A DNA stretch of 64,000 nt from HGM11412 sp045536835. GTDB lineage: Bacteria; Bacillota; Clostridia; Christensenellales; Borkfalkiaceae. Below are positions 26,146-35,232 of this stretch, in pieces. The number at the start of each line of letters is the position of its first letter. The first letter of the stretch is position 1. The translations under genes and the position numbers were made by a program. The notes under the pieces are model-generated. The model was not told where the DNA came from. It saw only the letters and a program-made list of their open reading frames with translations, and did no database searches. The DNA is taken from the NCBI GenBank assembly GCA_045536835.1, contig JAZSOI010000012.1, positions 8,319-72,318 on the forward strand, written 5' to 3'.

Positions 26146-26284
26146 TCTTCGATGCCTAACATATATTCTCAATGGCAATCCCCGAAGCTATATTCTTAGT
26201 AAAATCAACGTTTGCTTCCTATTTCATTAAACTTATTTCTATCTTACTTATCCTTTTGAAGTCAAACGGGTTTATATGCAGTAG

Positions 26285-26521
26285 TTAACCTTCTACGTTA
26301 TCCGAGCGGTTTTCAAACTGTTCCCTTAAAGCGTTATAGCCCGCCATAATCAAATGAACCTTTGAAAGACCTTTACTCAACAAGAAAGCATCAATTTCTT
26401 CTGCTTCCCTGCGGGGAATACTCGTACCCCAAACTTTATTCAGTTTTTTGCGTTCTTCTTTGTGCTTTGCTTCGTATACTCTGCGACTGATTCTAATAGG
26501 TGTGTCTTGTTTTCTTTCCAT
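26285..26521 (-). CDS. Small conserved element protein, TnpV neighbour
   Basis: 78 residues, basic N-terminus and helical body (VWGTSIPRREAEEIDAFLLSK). Clearly homologous to the 42152 gene of module C over its whole length. It follows the TnpV-like gene by 12 bases with a good ribosome site (AAAGGAG). The ribbon-helix-helix-like size and basic start suggest DNA binding; no function is established. Confidence 0.65.
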   Translation of the reverse strand: MERKQDTPIRISRRVYEAKHKEERKKLNKVWGTSIPRREAEEIDAFLLSKGLSKVHLIMAGYNALREQFENRSDNVEG

Positions 26522-26533
26522 AGTGATACTCCT

Positions 26534-26854
26534 TTAATCCACATAAATATGTTCGTTTAAGATTTCTTCATCAATGCGGTTTTTGATTTCCGTTTCAATT
26601 TTAACGTCGTGCATAAAATCTCCCGTCTTTTGATATTCGGGGCGTTTCAAAAGTTTTTCTCTCATAACTTCCCAAATTTGTTCGGCGGCTTTGTCAATGC
26701 CGTGAAGATAGGTGGGTAAATCTTCAATCAACCAATCTCTACCTGTGTCAATAAGGTATTGCTTTTTCAAGTTTCCCCATCTGCCGTAAACGTGCTTAAC
26801 GGGTGGATGCGAACACTGATATTCAATTACTTCTTCTAATGTCAAACCTTCCAT
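26534..26854 (-). CDS. TnpV-like element protein
   Basis: 106 residues. The region around VKHVYGRWGNLKKQYLID and LPTYLHGIDKAAEQIWEVM matches the TnpV family, small proteins of unknown role carried by Gram-positive transposons and integrative elements. Homologous along its full length to the 42386 gene of module C. First gene of the leftward module, directly downstream of the palindromic promoter at 26884. Confidence 0.7.
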   Translation of the reverse strand: MEGLTLEEVIEYQCSHPPVKHVYGRWGNLKKQYLIDTGRDWLIEDLPTYLHGIDKAAEQIWEVMREKLLKRPEYQKTGDFMHDVKIETEIKNRIDEEILNEHIYVD

Positions 26855-26883
26855 TTTGAAATCTCCTTAACCGTAGTGCATTG

Positions 26884-26923
26884 TCGTATTAATACGAATA
26901 TCACTTTTTGCGAAAGAAGTCAA
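26884..26923 (-). promoter_or_regulatory. Promoter with TCGTATTAATACGA palindrome (A)
   Basis: A perfect 14-bp palindrome at 26884-26897 lies just downstream of a minus-strand -35 TTGACT (26918-26923), over the -10 region. Module C has an identical palindrome at the same place (42733-42746). Conservation in otherwise diverged copies marks it as an operator for the TnpV/xis/int transcript. Confidence 0.7.
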
Positions 26924-27263
26924 GCTCTTTTTTATAAAATTCTAAAATTTTTTTACATATTTTTTTCCTCCTTGTGTTTTAGTGGGGAACAGAGCAAAAA
27001 TCGGGTTTCCCGATTGTTTGGATAGGTCAAAAGCGCGATTTTGGCAATTCATATTACCTGCTTTGAAAAAGCGGTAGAATTGCAACAAAATAATTTTTTA
27101 AGCGGTTTTCTTAACCTGCTTAGGATTTTGATGTTTTTCGCTTTATTTTTACTAAGTGCAAAACGCTCTCGATAGAATTCATTTTACAAAGTTTCATCGT
27201 CTTTTAAGACGGGTAATACTGATAATAATTTTTCATTTTATTTTCTCCTTATTTTTAGTTGCT

Positions 27264-27530
27264 CCCACTTAAATGGGCTAAATTGGCGCAAAAGTTTAGG
27301 TTAAAATCGAAAATTATTTTTTTTACTTGTCAAGCGATTGGAATGTTGAAAATATTTTGATTAAATTACCCCTTCACTTAAAAGGGCTTTTTAGAGCAAA
27401 AAGTAAAGGTAAAATTCAAAATTTCTTAAAAAAATTTTTTCTTTCTATATAAAGGGGCTATTTTTGACGTTTATGGGGGTCAAAATCTTCATTTTTAGTG
27501 TAAAAATTTTAGCCCCTCACTTAAAAGGGC
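27264..27530. repeat. Iteron-like repeats of element A
   Basis: Copies of a CCC(C)TTCACTTAAAAGGGC unit at 27264-27278 (short), 27369-27387, 27447-27458 (partial) and 27512-27530, each followed by an A-rich GGCAAAA or AGCAAAA word. Related to the array at 45536-46004. Possible replication origin or transfer/att accessory site. No gene is seen in 26930-27720. Confidence 0.6.
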
Positions 27531-27581
27531 GATTTTGGGGCAAAACGTGGCGGTCTAAACTTAAAATATTTTTTAAGACAT

Positions 27582-27613
27582 AAAAAAGGCAAGTAGAATA
27601 AATCTACTCGCCT
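27582..27613 (-). terminator. Minus-strand terminator
   Basis: On the minus strand AGGC-G-AGTAGA pairs with TCTACT-T-GCCT and is followed by TTTTTT. Second terminator after the zinc-hook ATPase gene. Confidence 0.75.
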
Positions 27614-27691
27614 AAATATTGTGCCTCCGTATCGTCAAAAAATAATACAGTAAATGACAATTAAAGTCTAGCATAACATGCCGAAAATCGC

Positions 27692-27720
27692 AAAAAACGA
27701 CCGATTTCTCGGCCGTTTTT
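27692..27720 (-). terminator. Minus-strand terminator after the zinc-hook ATPase
   Basis: An 11-bp stem (27694-27704 with 27709-27719) with a T6 tail on the minus strand, directly after the stop at 27723. Confidence 0.85.
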
Positions 27721-27722
27721 AC

Positions 27723-30080
27723 TTATACCTTTTGAAGTATTGAGTATAAATCAATTATACTGTTTCTTTTTTGTTCTTCTTCGTCATTGTCAAATTGGTG
27801 CGCTGGAGAATTATATTCTTCTCTTTTAAGGTCAAGTTCTTTAAATAATTCTAATCCAAGGCAACCTGTATCTTTTAGCCAATTTAACAACTCGTGAAGT
27901 TGTGTGTAATTAAAATTAGCTGTTCTTATTTCATATGCAAAATGGTATTCTAAATGTTTTTGCATTAAAGTACGCGCGTCCACTTCGCTATAAGAGTGAG
28001 AAGTGCCATCCATGAAAGTAACCATTGAATGGATTGCTGATTGGTAATCGTCCATCAACAAAGGTTCGTTTTTGGGTTCAATTTTTTTCAAATCATTTGT
28101 TATTGGCCCATGGGTTATTTTTATTAAGGTAGGGTTATCGTGATATGTTAATTGAACCGCTTTTTTATAGAAGTTTTGATAGTGAGTTGTAATAATTATT
28201 TGAGCAACGGTATCCTTTAATTTTTTTATTTCATTAATAAAAATATTCATTCTATCAATATCAAAACTTGTGATAGGGTCGTCTAAAAAAATAATTGTTT
28301 CACCCGATGCTGTTCTTTTTATTTTAGTAAAAAATATTGCTAATGCCAGCGCTCGCCTATCTGACTCACTTAATACAAATTGTATTTTGTCTTTTGGAAC
28401 TAACTCGCCTCTAAAATAAACATCAAGAGAGTAAGTTTTGTTTGTACCTTTGGTGGTAATAACCTTTTCGATTTTATAATTTCTACTACCAAATTTTTCG
28501 AAATAAGCATTAATATCATCATAAAATTCGGTTAAGTAGGCTTCTTGTTCTTTGTCAAAATCTTGTTTTTTTTGCTTAGATAGATTGGTTATATCAGTAA
28601 TTTGTTTTTTTAGTAAAATAAATTGTTGAATTTTATCGTTGAGCAAATTACGTTGGACAATGATAAATAATCGGTTATATTCATTCTCAAGTTCAATTAT
28701 ATGTTTATTTATTGAATCCGCTGTTAGGTTGGTAATGTATGAGCCCGCTAATGTATTAAATTCCTGTAATAGGGTGTTATATTTTTAGATGTTTTCGTTA
28801 TATGTTTCAATGGTGTTATAAAAACTTTGTAAATCAACCGCTTCAATCGAAGTATAAAAGTTGTCAAATTTATTTTTTATTTTTCCTTCAATTGTTTCGA
28901 TTAAGGTTTTAAGACTATTTTCGCAAGTTTCATAATTAGATATAAGAATTTCTCTTATGTCAAGTAATGAATGATATAAAACTGTAACCTTTTCATCGAA
29001 AACCTTTGAGTTGAGTGTCGTAATTAAGTCTTCATTTTGTATTAATTTTGTTGGATTAATATTTAGTTTTGTTGGAATTTTAATTTTATTGAGTGATAAT
29101 ACCTTTTTGGTGTATTCTTGTATCTCCTTACTAAAAAATTCAATAAAAACATCGATGTTTTCATTTCCAGTTAAGGAAGTGCCACAAAAAGGACAATGTT
29201 CGTCAATAATCCATTGTGTTCCTTGTAAAATCCAATTGTCTATTGCAACTGAATCTGATGAATTTATGTAAGTGTTTTTATGATTATTATATAATTCAAT
29301 TAAATCTTGTTTTTGAAAAGAATATGCACTGGCTAGTATTTGATTTATATCATTAATTATGGCAAATATATTTATATCAATGGGAAGCAAAGCAGTTGGG
29401 AATGATAAATTTTTAATAGCCGAAATATTTTTCAAGTTTTTTGTTTCTTCTTGTATTGTCGTTTTTATTCCCAATAACGCAACATCTTCATCGTGAATAT
29501 CGGCTTGATATGGCGCTTTTATAAAGTCTTTCAATGGAAGTTTTTTTTCGATTGCGCGTTCAATATCTTCGGCAAGGGAATCATATTTACGGGTAAGCTC
29601 ATTTTTTTGTTCGTTTAATGACAATAATTCTCTTGATAAATTTACGCTTTTCTCGCCAATAATAAAGCGAGTAAAGTTTTCTTTATTTTTATGCTCTATT
29701 GCATTATTTGTAAATACATTATCAAAAACAAAAGTGGTATCAAAAACCTCTATATTTGACATGTCGCCCAACCCTGGGTCTATACACCATAAATCTCTTT
29801 GAAATTTTGCATTTTTACCATTTGAAAAATGGAATGATACAGTCGGCTGTTCAGTTTGTCCAACAGTTTTTCTTTGAGTTATATAAATGGGGTCATTATT
29901 CTTAAGTGATTTAATGACGTCGCATATAGTTGTTTTTCCTTGTGAATTTGGTCCGTACATCAGTACTAATTTTGATAATTCAATTGATGCTGGATGAGAA
30001 CTTAAAAATGTCCCGATGTTTTTTATCTCTTGTATCCTACTAATCATGCTGTTCCTCGTTTTTATTTTTTGCAAATGCAT
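27723..30080 (-). pseudogene. RloC/PrrC-like zinc-hook AAA ATPase broken by one in-frame TAA
   Basis: The two frames 28785-30080 (431 codons) and 27723-28646 are in the same register, joined by about 45 good codons after a single TAA at 28785-28787 (NENI-stop-KYNTLLQEF). Part one holds Walker A GPNSQGKTT near residue 40 and a CPFCG zinc-hook-like motif near 297 within coiled coil. Part two holds the ABC signature-like LSESDRRALALA and Walker B IIFLDDP. The whole is a 785-residue AAA_13/RecF-type ATPase such as those near restriction systems, where they act as anticodon nucleases or DNA-damage sensors. Inactivated here, unless the stop is read through. Overlaps the membrane protein gene region only by spacing, not sequence. 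Confidence 0.75.
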
Positions 30081-30106
30081 ATTCTCTTGTTGATTGCATT
30101 TTTACC

Positions 30107-30427
30107 TCATTGTGTGTTTCTATTGTTTGCGGCTATCAAAATAATGACGACTATAAGTAAAGCTAAACCACCTATTGTAAACCATAGCCAATGTAGTATA
30201 ACAAATTTAATGACGGCTATAATGCCATATAAAATAGCCCAAATAGCCACAAAAACTAAAAGTTTTGTTGTCCAATATATTAGCGAACCAAATGTGCCGC
30301 CGGGAGAAACCCAGTACGCAATTTCATGCACAATTTCGCCAACTATAAGTAAAATTATAAATTCCCAAACTGGGTCAATAGGTAAACCTAGGGGGTCTGT
30401 AAAAATCGTGTATAAAAATTTTAGCAT
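30107..30427 (-). CDS. Small membrane protein
   Basis: 106 residues with about three transmembrane helices (roughly 18-36, 46-70 and 76-100) and a short polar tail. No signal-peptide cleavage site evident. It lies between the restriction enzyme and the zinc-hook ATPase on the same strand with gaps of 7 and 26 bases, so it belongs to that transcript. A plus-strand frame covering the same bases lacks support. Function unknown. Confidence 0.6.
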   Translation of the reverse strand: MLKFLYTIFTDPLGLPIDPVWEFIILLIVGEIVHEIAYWVSPGGTFGSLIYWTTKLLVFVAIWAILYGIIAVIKFVILHWLWFTIGGLALLIVVIILIAANNRNTQ

Positions 30428-30434
30428 ATGTAGA

Positions 30435-31136
30435 TTAAAAGATGAGTTCCTCGTTGTAATATTCTAAATAAGATTCTTGCAATAAACGTTTCCACTCATT
30501 AGCATTTTCTTCGCCACGATATAACTTTTGTGTCTCATACATAGCAGTTAGGAACTCTTCTTTATTAGCGAAGGGGCTAGGTAAATCTTTTTTGAATCTA
30601 GAGTTAGGGCGAATATTGTAAATAACATCTCGTTTTACTTGTGTGTTTAAGGGGTAACGTTGGCTTGTTGCTGCAATTTCCCATATTTTCTTTAGCCAAA
30701 TTTTCCTTATTGCAATAGTTCCATTTTCGTCCATTGTATAACCAAAAATTAAATAATCAGCGTTTAATCGATAAGGTTTAACAGCAACAGATGCTATATA
30801 TGATTCATAATTTGCTATATCGAATGCAGGTGTGGCATTATAATTAAAGGCTTTTACTTCAAGCATATGGTCTTTTTCATTTTCAGCCGAAAGGAAAAAG
30901 TCGGGAAATTCTTGTGTGTTATGTGGTTCGGATTGGTAAATATCGTTATTTATTAACCATTGTTTAAGCCAACTTTGAATACTATTGCCTACAATGTCTG
31001 TTGTGGTTATTGTTACAGATGTTCCTCCCATAGAAAACACTATATTTCCAGGTTTATTTAATATTGTTGAATTTAAAATATCGAAAATTTCTCTTGCTGT
31101 TTTTTCCATAAGTTTCTCCAAGGATAATGATTGCAA
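30435..31136 (-). CDS. Restriction endonuclease, NgoBV/NlaIV-like
   Basis: 233 residues. The PD-(D/E)XK core is visible: FPDFF (78-80) and, 13 residues later, LEVKAF (93-95). The overall sequence resembles the NgoBV-type restriction enzymes that pair with C5 methyltransferases. It follows the methyltransferase gene on the same strand by 24 bases, with GGAGAAAC ahead of the ATG. The exact recognition sequence cannot be read from the protein. Confidence 0.75.
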   Translation of the reverse strand: MQSLSLEKLMEKTAREIFDILNSTILNKPGNIVFSMGGTSVTITTTDIVGNSIQSWLKQWLINNDIYQSEPHNTQEFPDFFLSAENEKDHMLEVKAFNYNATPAFDIANYESYIASVAVKPYRLNADYLIFGYTMDENGTIAIRKIWLKKIWEIAATSQRYPLNTQVKRDVIYNIRPNSRFKKDLPSPFANKEEFLTAMYETQKLYRGEENANEWKRLLQESYLEYYNEELIF

Positions 31137-31160
31137 ATCAAAATCACATTTTATATGTTT

Positions 31161-32489
31161 TTAATTGTTTTTTATATAATTAACTAATAATCTTGTAGCA
31201 ACTGCTTCTATAACAGGGACAACTACGGTGTTTCCTAATAAGTCGAAGGCTTGCGCTAATCCTTTATTGGTATTTTCAAACATCTTTAAGGTGTAGTGGT
31301 CAGGATATCCAAACATACGTAACCCTTCTCTTACGGTTAATTTTCTTATACCGTTTCCATCAACTACTCCTAATTTGCTTACATCCATAGCAACAAGTGT
31401 AGGAGCGACATCATTATTGTCAAGGATTTTGGTAAACTCAAAGCTAAGTTTTCCCGCTACTATATTGTAACCTTTAGGTTTTGTTGTGTCTTGAATACGC
31501 TGTTCGACTTGGTTGCCGTCAATTTCTACATAAGCCAATTTTTTAGGATGCTCCAGTACCAAATATCCTTTTTGTGTCAAATCATCAAGCATTTCTTGTA
31601 AGTTGTTAGCGGGGAAGAATGTAGCAATTTGCTCTGTTGTTAAAGGCATTCCATCCATCCATTTAATTCCAATTTCTTCTGCCCAATGCTTTTTACGTCT
31701 TTCTTTAAATAGCAACTCGATAAGTTGGGTTTGTTCTTTTGTTATTTCACCCTTCAACCCTATAGTCCAACTGTGAATATTGTTTTCTCCACCTCGTTTG
31801 TCTTTTATGGATTTTCCGTATAATTCATCGACAGTATAGTGATTTAACAAACAACGGGTGAAGTGGCTATCAACACAAGGCTTACCTTTTTCTAAAATCT
31901 CACCAACAGTTTTTCGTGTGTGTAAAAAATTGTTTAAATTTACTTTGCCTTTTAATGTGCCGACTATATATACTCTTAGGCGAGATTGTGCAACGCCGAA
32001 ATCCTTTGAATCAAGTAATCTCCATTCCACGTTATAGCCCATGGACTCAAGTTGTTTGATAATAGTAGATAATGTGCGACCAATTTTATCTTTTGTGCTT
32101 ACTCTATCATGTAAAACTAATCCTTCCACATTTTCTAGGAGAAACGCATAAGGTTTTTTATGTTTTAGAATACGTTCAATTTCAAAGAATAACGTTCCTC
32201 GCGTATCAAGGAATCCTAAACCTTTTCCTGCAACGCTAAAAGATTGACAAGGGAATCCACCTAATAAAATATCAAAGTCTGAAATATCTTTTTCATCGAT
32301 TTCTCGTATATTGCCAAGGACTTCTTCGTTGTTAAAGTTTTCCTTAAGAGCGCTAATTGCATAGGGCTTTATTTCTGAAGTTAATACACATTCCGTTTTA
32401 TAACCTAATTTTTTTGCTGCTTGTTCTAGGCCGAGACGTGTTCCACCCATACCAGCAAATAAATCTATAAATTTAATAATCTTTTCCAT
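31161..32489 (-). CDS. dcm: DNA (cytosine-5-)-methyltransferase
   Basis: 443 residues from ATG 32489 (GAGGAAAAATAAA before it; TTG 32504 is unlikely). The C5-MTase motifs are in order: DLFAGMGG (I), GGFPCQSFS with the catalytic Cys near 79 (IV), ENVEGL near 120 (VI), QSRLRVY near 165 (VIII), a variable target-recognition region about 200-350 and LLGNTVVVPV at the end (X). It methylates C5 of cytosine in the site cut by the neighbouring endonuclease. The start overlaps the controller gene end, so the two are translationally linked. Confidence 0.92.
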   Translation of the reverse strand: MEKIIKFIDLFAGMGGTRLGLEQAAKKLGYKTECVLTSEIKPYAISALKENFNNEEVLGNIREIDEKDISDFDILLGGFPCQSFSVAGKGLGFLDTRGTLFFEIERILKHKKPYAFLLENVEGLVLHDRVSTKDKIGRTLSTIIKQLESMGYNVEWRLLDSKDFGVAQSRLRVYIVGTLKGKVNLNNFLHTRKTVGEILEKGKPCVDSHFTRCLLNHYTVDELYGKSIKDKRGGENNIHSWTIGLKGEITKEQTQLIELLFKERRKKHWAEEIGIKWMDGMPLTTEQIATFFPANNLQEMLDDLTQKGYLVLEHPKKLAYVEIDGNQVEQRIQDTTKPKGYNIVAGKLSFEFTKILDNNDVAPTLVAMDVSKLGVVDGNGIRKLTVREGLRMFGYPDHYTLKMFENTNKGLAQAFDLLGNTVVVPVIEAVATRLLVNYIKNN

Positions 32490-32490
32490 T

Positions 32491-32697
32491 TTATTTTTCC
32501 TCAACTACTTCCACAATGTCTTCAATATTGCACTCTAAAACTTTGCAGATTTTAGCTAAAATTTCGGTGTTTACGTGTTCGTTTTTACCGAGTTTTGCAA
32601 GCGCAGTAGTGGTCATACCCGTCGCAATACGAAGGTCTTTTTTCTTCATATCCTTATCAATTAAAAGTTTCCATAGCTTTTTATAACTGACAGCCAT
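32491..32697 (-). CDS. XRE-type controller protein of the RM system
   Basis: 68 residues, a single XRE helix-turn-helix (KLWKLLIDKDMKKKDLRIATGM). The sequence is about two thirds identical to the HTH leading the DISARM-like operon (48270). It is upstream of and coupled to the methyltransferase and is likely to set expression of the restriction-modification genes by binding its own promoter. Confidence 0.8.
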   Translation of the reverse strand: MAVSYKKLWKLLIDKDMKKKDLRIATGMTTTALAKLGKNEHVNTEILAKICKVLECNIEDIVEVVEEK

Positions 32698-32735
32698 TTT
32701 ATAGCACCATCCTTAATAAAAAATCAGTTTTAATC

Positions 32736-32764
32736 ATTATAACATATCTATCAAAAAACTTCAA
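32736..32764 (-). promoter_or_regulatory. Promoter of the RM operon
   Basis: On the minus strand TTGAAG (32759-32764), 17-bp spacer, TATAAT (32736-32741). Confidence 0.75.
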
Positions 32765-32813
32765 CTAAAAATCCAATAATTAGATTTTTAATTGTAGAAA
32801 CGTTGTAATAAGC

Positions 32814-32842
32814 TTGATAAATTCTATAAGATTTGCTATAAT
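32814..32842 (+). promoter_or_regulatory. Promoter of the DUF2971 gene
   Basis: TTGATA (32814-32819), 17-bp spacer, extended TGCTATAAT with -10 at 32837-32842. It is divergent from the RM promoter. Confidence 0.8.
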
Positions 32843-32871
32843 ATAAAAAAGTTGGAACTAAGGGTGTCAAA

Positions 32872-33924
32872 ATGATAAATAGAAATAAATACATAGACCT
32901 ATTAAATGGAACAGTAAAGGATGTTGACGGTAAGAATACTATTATGGAATTGTTGCAATATGTTCAAGAAAACAAGCCAAAGTCATTGTTTCATTATAGA
33001 AGATGCACAGAATATACGATAGAAGCGTTTAGAGAGAATAAAATATATTTTAATACTGCGAACAATTTTAATGACCCTTATGATTGCTTGGTGTACTGTG
33101 ATATTGAAAAAATCAACAATCAAATTTCAAATATGACTACGATTCCGAATATTGAAAGACTGCAAAAGAATATAAATACGGCGGGCTTTATTGAAACACG
33201 ACCTCCACAAATGCCAAAAGAAAAAGCTGAGCAACTGTTAGAATCCTTAAAAGGTATAGATTTACAGGCGATGGTAGGCTGTATCCCTGATGAAAGTTGG
33301 GGAGTTTTGGAGAATCAATTAAAAACTACAGCGAAAGAAATTTTATATAGCTATGTCAACTACTATCAAATGGAGATGCCGTTGGTTTGTTTGTCCGAAA
33401 AATATAATAATATTTTGATGTGGGCACATTATGCGGATAATCATAGGGGCTTTGTTATAGAATACGACACAGATACATTAAAGACTGATTGTATGCAGTG
33501 TCCACAAGGAAGAAACTATAGCAATTGTGAAAAATGGAAACAAGTTATGTTGTTGCCTATACTTTATACCAATCAGCGCTATGATGCGACAAAATACATA
33601 TACGATAACATTTTAATAAAAACCTTTAATCAGTTAAGAATTCCAAATAGTTGGATGTTAGAAGATGATTTCGCTCAGTATAAAATTAACATCTTTAAAC
33701 AAAAAAGTTGGGCGTACGAAAGAGAGTGGCGCTTGCAATTATATAGAACGAATAGAGATAAATTTATAGAAATAAAACCCGTTGCCATTTATCTTGGTTG
33801 CAGAATAGCAAAGTGTTACGAAGATATATTAGTAAAATACGCACAAGAGAAAAATATTAAAATTTATAAGATGAATGAGAATCCGTCTAAATTGAAATAT
33901 GGATTTACAAAGAAAAAGTATTAA
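32872..33924 (+). CDS. DUF2971 family protein
   Basis: 350 residues. The N-terminal SLFHYRRCTEYTIEAF and IYFNTANNFNDPYDC are the DUF2971 signature; later WAHYADNHRGFVIEYD and a C-terminal YEREWRL also fit the family. Its biochemical function is unknown, but members are frequent in bacterial defence islands. It has its own promoter. It carries a Cys-rich spot (CMQCPQGRNYSNC) near 205-218. It is the last gene before the right end of element A. Confidence 0.8.
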   Translation: MINRNKYIDLLNGTVKDVDGKNTIMELLQYVQENKPKSLFHYRRCTEYTIEAFRENKIYFNTANNFNDPYDCLVYCDIEKINNQISNMTTIPNIERLQKNINTAGFIETRPPQMPKEKAEQLLESLKGIDLQAMVGCIPDESWGVLENQLKTTAKEILYSYVNYYQMEMPLVCLSEKYNNILMWAHYADNHRGFVIEYDTDTLKTDCMQCPQGRNYSNCEKWKQVMLLPILYTNQRYDATKYIYDNILIKTFNQLRIPNSWMLEDDFAQYKINIFKQKSWAYEREWRLQLYRTNRDKFIEIKPVAIYLGCRIAKCYEDILVKYAQEKNIKIYKMNENPSKLKYGFTKKKY

Positions 33925-33934
33925 AGGGCAATTG

Positions 33935-33957
33935 GGAATAAAATAGGAATAATTTTA
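33935..33957. repeat. GGAATAATTTT arm-type repeat, right end of element A
   Basis: GGAATAAAAT then AGGAATAATTTTAG at 33935-33957, a near copy of the left-end sequence at 24227-24250, about 140 bases from the tRNA junction. Confidence 0.5.
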
Positions 33958-34097
33958 GAATAAAACTTGTTTCATATTATAAACAAGATTTTACGCTACG
34001 AATAAAATTAAACGGTTTTTCGTCTTAAAACCGCTATAAAACGTACAAAATTGCACGAAATACACAATATAAATTCTTTGTTTACAGTTTCAATGTG

Positions 34098-34142
34098 CTC
34101 CTAAGCGAAACGCCGTTGGTTCGACTCCAATCACGAACGCCA
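34098..34142 (+). pseudogene. 3' half of disrupted tRNA-Arg(CCT)
   Basis: CTCCTAA (34098-34104), GCGAA, ACGCC, T-arm GTTGG-TTCGACT-CCAAT, CACGAAC and GCCA. It completes the 5' half at 24095 into a perfect tRNA-Arg. The sequence before CTCCTAA is not tRNA, so this is the right junction of element A. Confidence 0.85.
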
Positions 34143-34181
34143 CGTCAGTCATTTCTAATCAGAAGTGGCTGATTTTTTATT
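34143..34181 (+). terminator. Original terminator of the split tRNA
   Basis: CAGTCATTTCT pairs with AGAAGTGGCTG (two G-U type pairs), followed by TTTTTTA. Confidence 0.75.
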
Positions 34182-34239
34182 TCAAATTTCAACTCTTAAA
34201 AAACAATCCCTTAGCGATGTTAGATTGAATTTTATTTAG

Positions 34240-34267
34240 GTCGGTGGCTATGGCTACCGACTTTTTA
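34240..34267 (+). terminator. GTCGGT-type hairpin terminator
   Basis: GTCGGTGGC pairs with GCTACCGAC, TATG loop, then TTTTT. A nearly identical hairpin follows the XRE gene at 48135. No gene is seen in 34182-34427 apart from this. Confidence 0.7.
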
Positions 34268-34427
34268 ACTAAACACACACAAAACACTTATATCTATCGG
34301 TGTTTTGCGTTAAAATGGTTAAAAATCAAAGATTTTATTACATATATTACAAAAATTACTTAAATTACGCAAAAACCGTTGATATTTATTCGTATTTTAA
34401 GTAAAATAGGTATAACAATGTAAGGAA

Positions 34428-35174
34428 ATGATGTTAATGGAAGATTTTTATTTAAGACGTGCTCTTTTTCGAACGTATGAAATAAAAGATAATTTTGCAA
34501 ACGAAAGAAGTATGCAAGTCAAATTGAAAGCGTTAACAGAAAATGGGCGTATTGAAAAAATAAAAAATGGACTTTATGCGACGGTCAACACGTTGACGGG
34601 CGATATTTTTGCAAGCCGTTTTGAAATTGCTTCTGCGCTTTTTGAAAACGCCTGCGTTGCATATCATTTGGCGTTAGAATTTCATGGACTTGGCAATCAA
34701 ATGTTTTCGGAAGTGCAAGTCTTTACCGAGAAACGCTATAATCCATTTACTTATAACGGGCTTGAATATAAGTTTTTCTCTTATACCGCAAAAGGTGGAA
34801 TCATACGTTTGGAGCAAAATGCGGAGATAGTCGTTACCGATTTAGAAAGAACGGTTGTTGATTGTATTGACCGCATTGACCTTGCCGGTGGAATTGAAGA
34901 ACTCGTTACTGCGCTAAACGGCATAACACACCTTGACGAGCAAGCTTTACTTTCTTATCTAAAAGAGTATGATAAAAAATTCGTTTATAAAAAAGCAGGA
35001 TTTTTACTTTCATTACTTAAAAAAGACCTTCTTTCACAAGACTTCTTTGATATATGTAAGCGAAACTGCTCTATAAAATTAGAAGATATAAGCGAAAATA
35101 AGAAAATGCCGAGAAAAACAGATAAGTATTGGGGACTTATGTATCCCGAAAAACTTATAAATACGGAGAACTGA
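34428..35174 (+). CDS. AbiEi-type antitoxin (orphan)
   Basis: 248 residues. Winged-helix N-terminus (residues about 10-55, with ENGRIEKIKNGLYATV) followed by the AbiEi antitoxin C-domain with ALEFHGL and IVVTDLERTVVDCID. AbiEi proteins repress their operon and block the AbiEii nucleotidyltransferase toxin. AAGGA at 34422-34426 leaves ATG 34431 or 34437 as alternative starts. The toxin gene downstream is cut to 18 codons, so this antitoxin is orphaned. Confidence 0.85.
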   Translation: MMLMEDFYLRRALFRTYEIKDNFANERSMQVKLKALTENGRIEKIKNGLYATVNTLTGDIFASRFEIASALFENACVAYHLALEFHGLGNQMFSEVQVFTEKRYNPFTYNGLEYKFFSYTAKGGIIRLEQNAEIVVTDLERTVVDCIDRIDLAGGIEELVTALNGITHLDEQALLSYLKEYDKKFVYKKAGFLLSLLKKDLLSQDFFDICKRNCSIKLEDISENKKMPRKTDKYWGLMYPEKLINTEN

Positions 35175-35175
35175 T

Positions 35176-35232
35176 ATGATAAACCTATCTCAAAAGAACG
35201 TGGTTAAGATAGCAAAAGAAACGCAATCCTAA
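35176..35232 (+). pseudogene. AbiEii toxin remnant (18 codons)
   Basis: ATG 35176 begins in the last bases of the antitoxin gene, exactly where an AbiEii gene should start, and encodes MINLSQKNVVKIAKETQS before a TAA that belongs to a tRNA-Arg 3' fragment (35227-35270). The toxin was cut off by recombination at this tRNA-derived site. Confidence 0.7.

Noticed and set aside
28785..28787. TAA recoded as an amino acid
   Set aside because: TAA is the usual stop codon of many genes in this window, so reassignment is not credible.
27723..30080. Two separate functional genes
   Set aside because: Both frames are in the same register with coding sequence continuing across the stop, and Walker A and B motifs are split between them.
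30030..30467. Plus-strand frame of 145 codons over the small membrane protein
   Set aside because: It has no ribosome site, runs opposite to all neighbours, and the minus-strand frame gives a clean membrane protein within an operon.
31161..32489. Methyltransferase of the DISARM-like operon
   Set aside because: It is 17 kb away, on the other strand, inside element A and paired with its own restriction enzyme, so direct membership is not supported.
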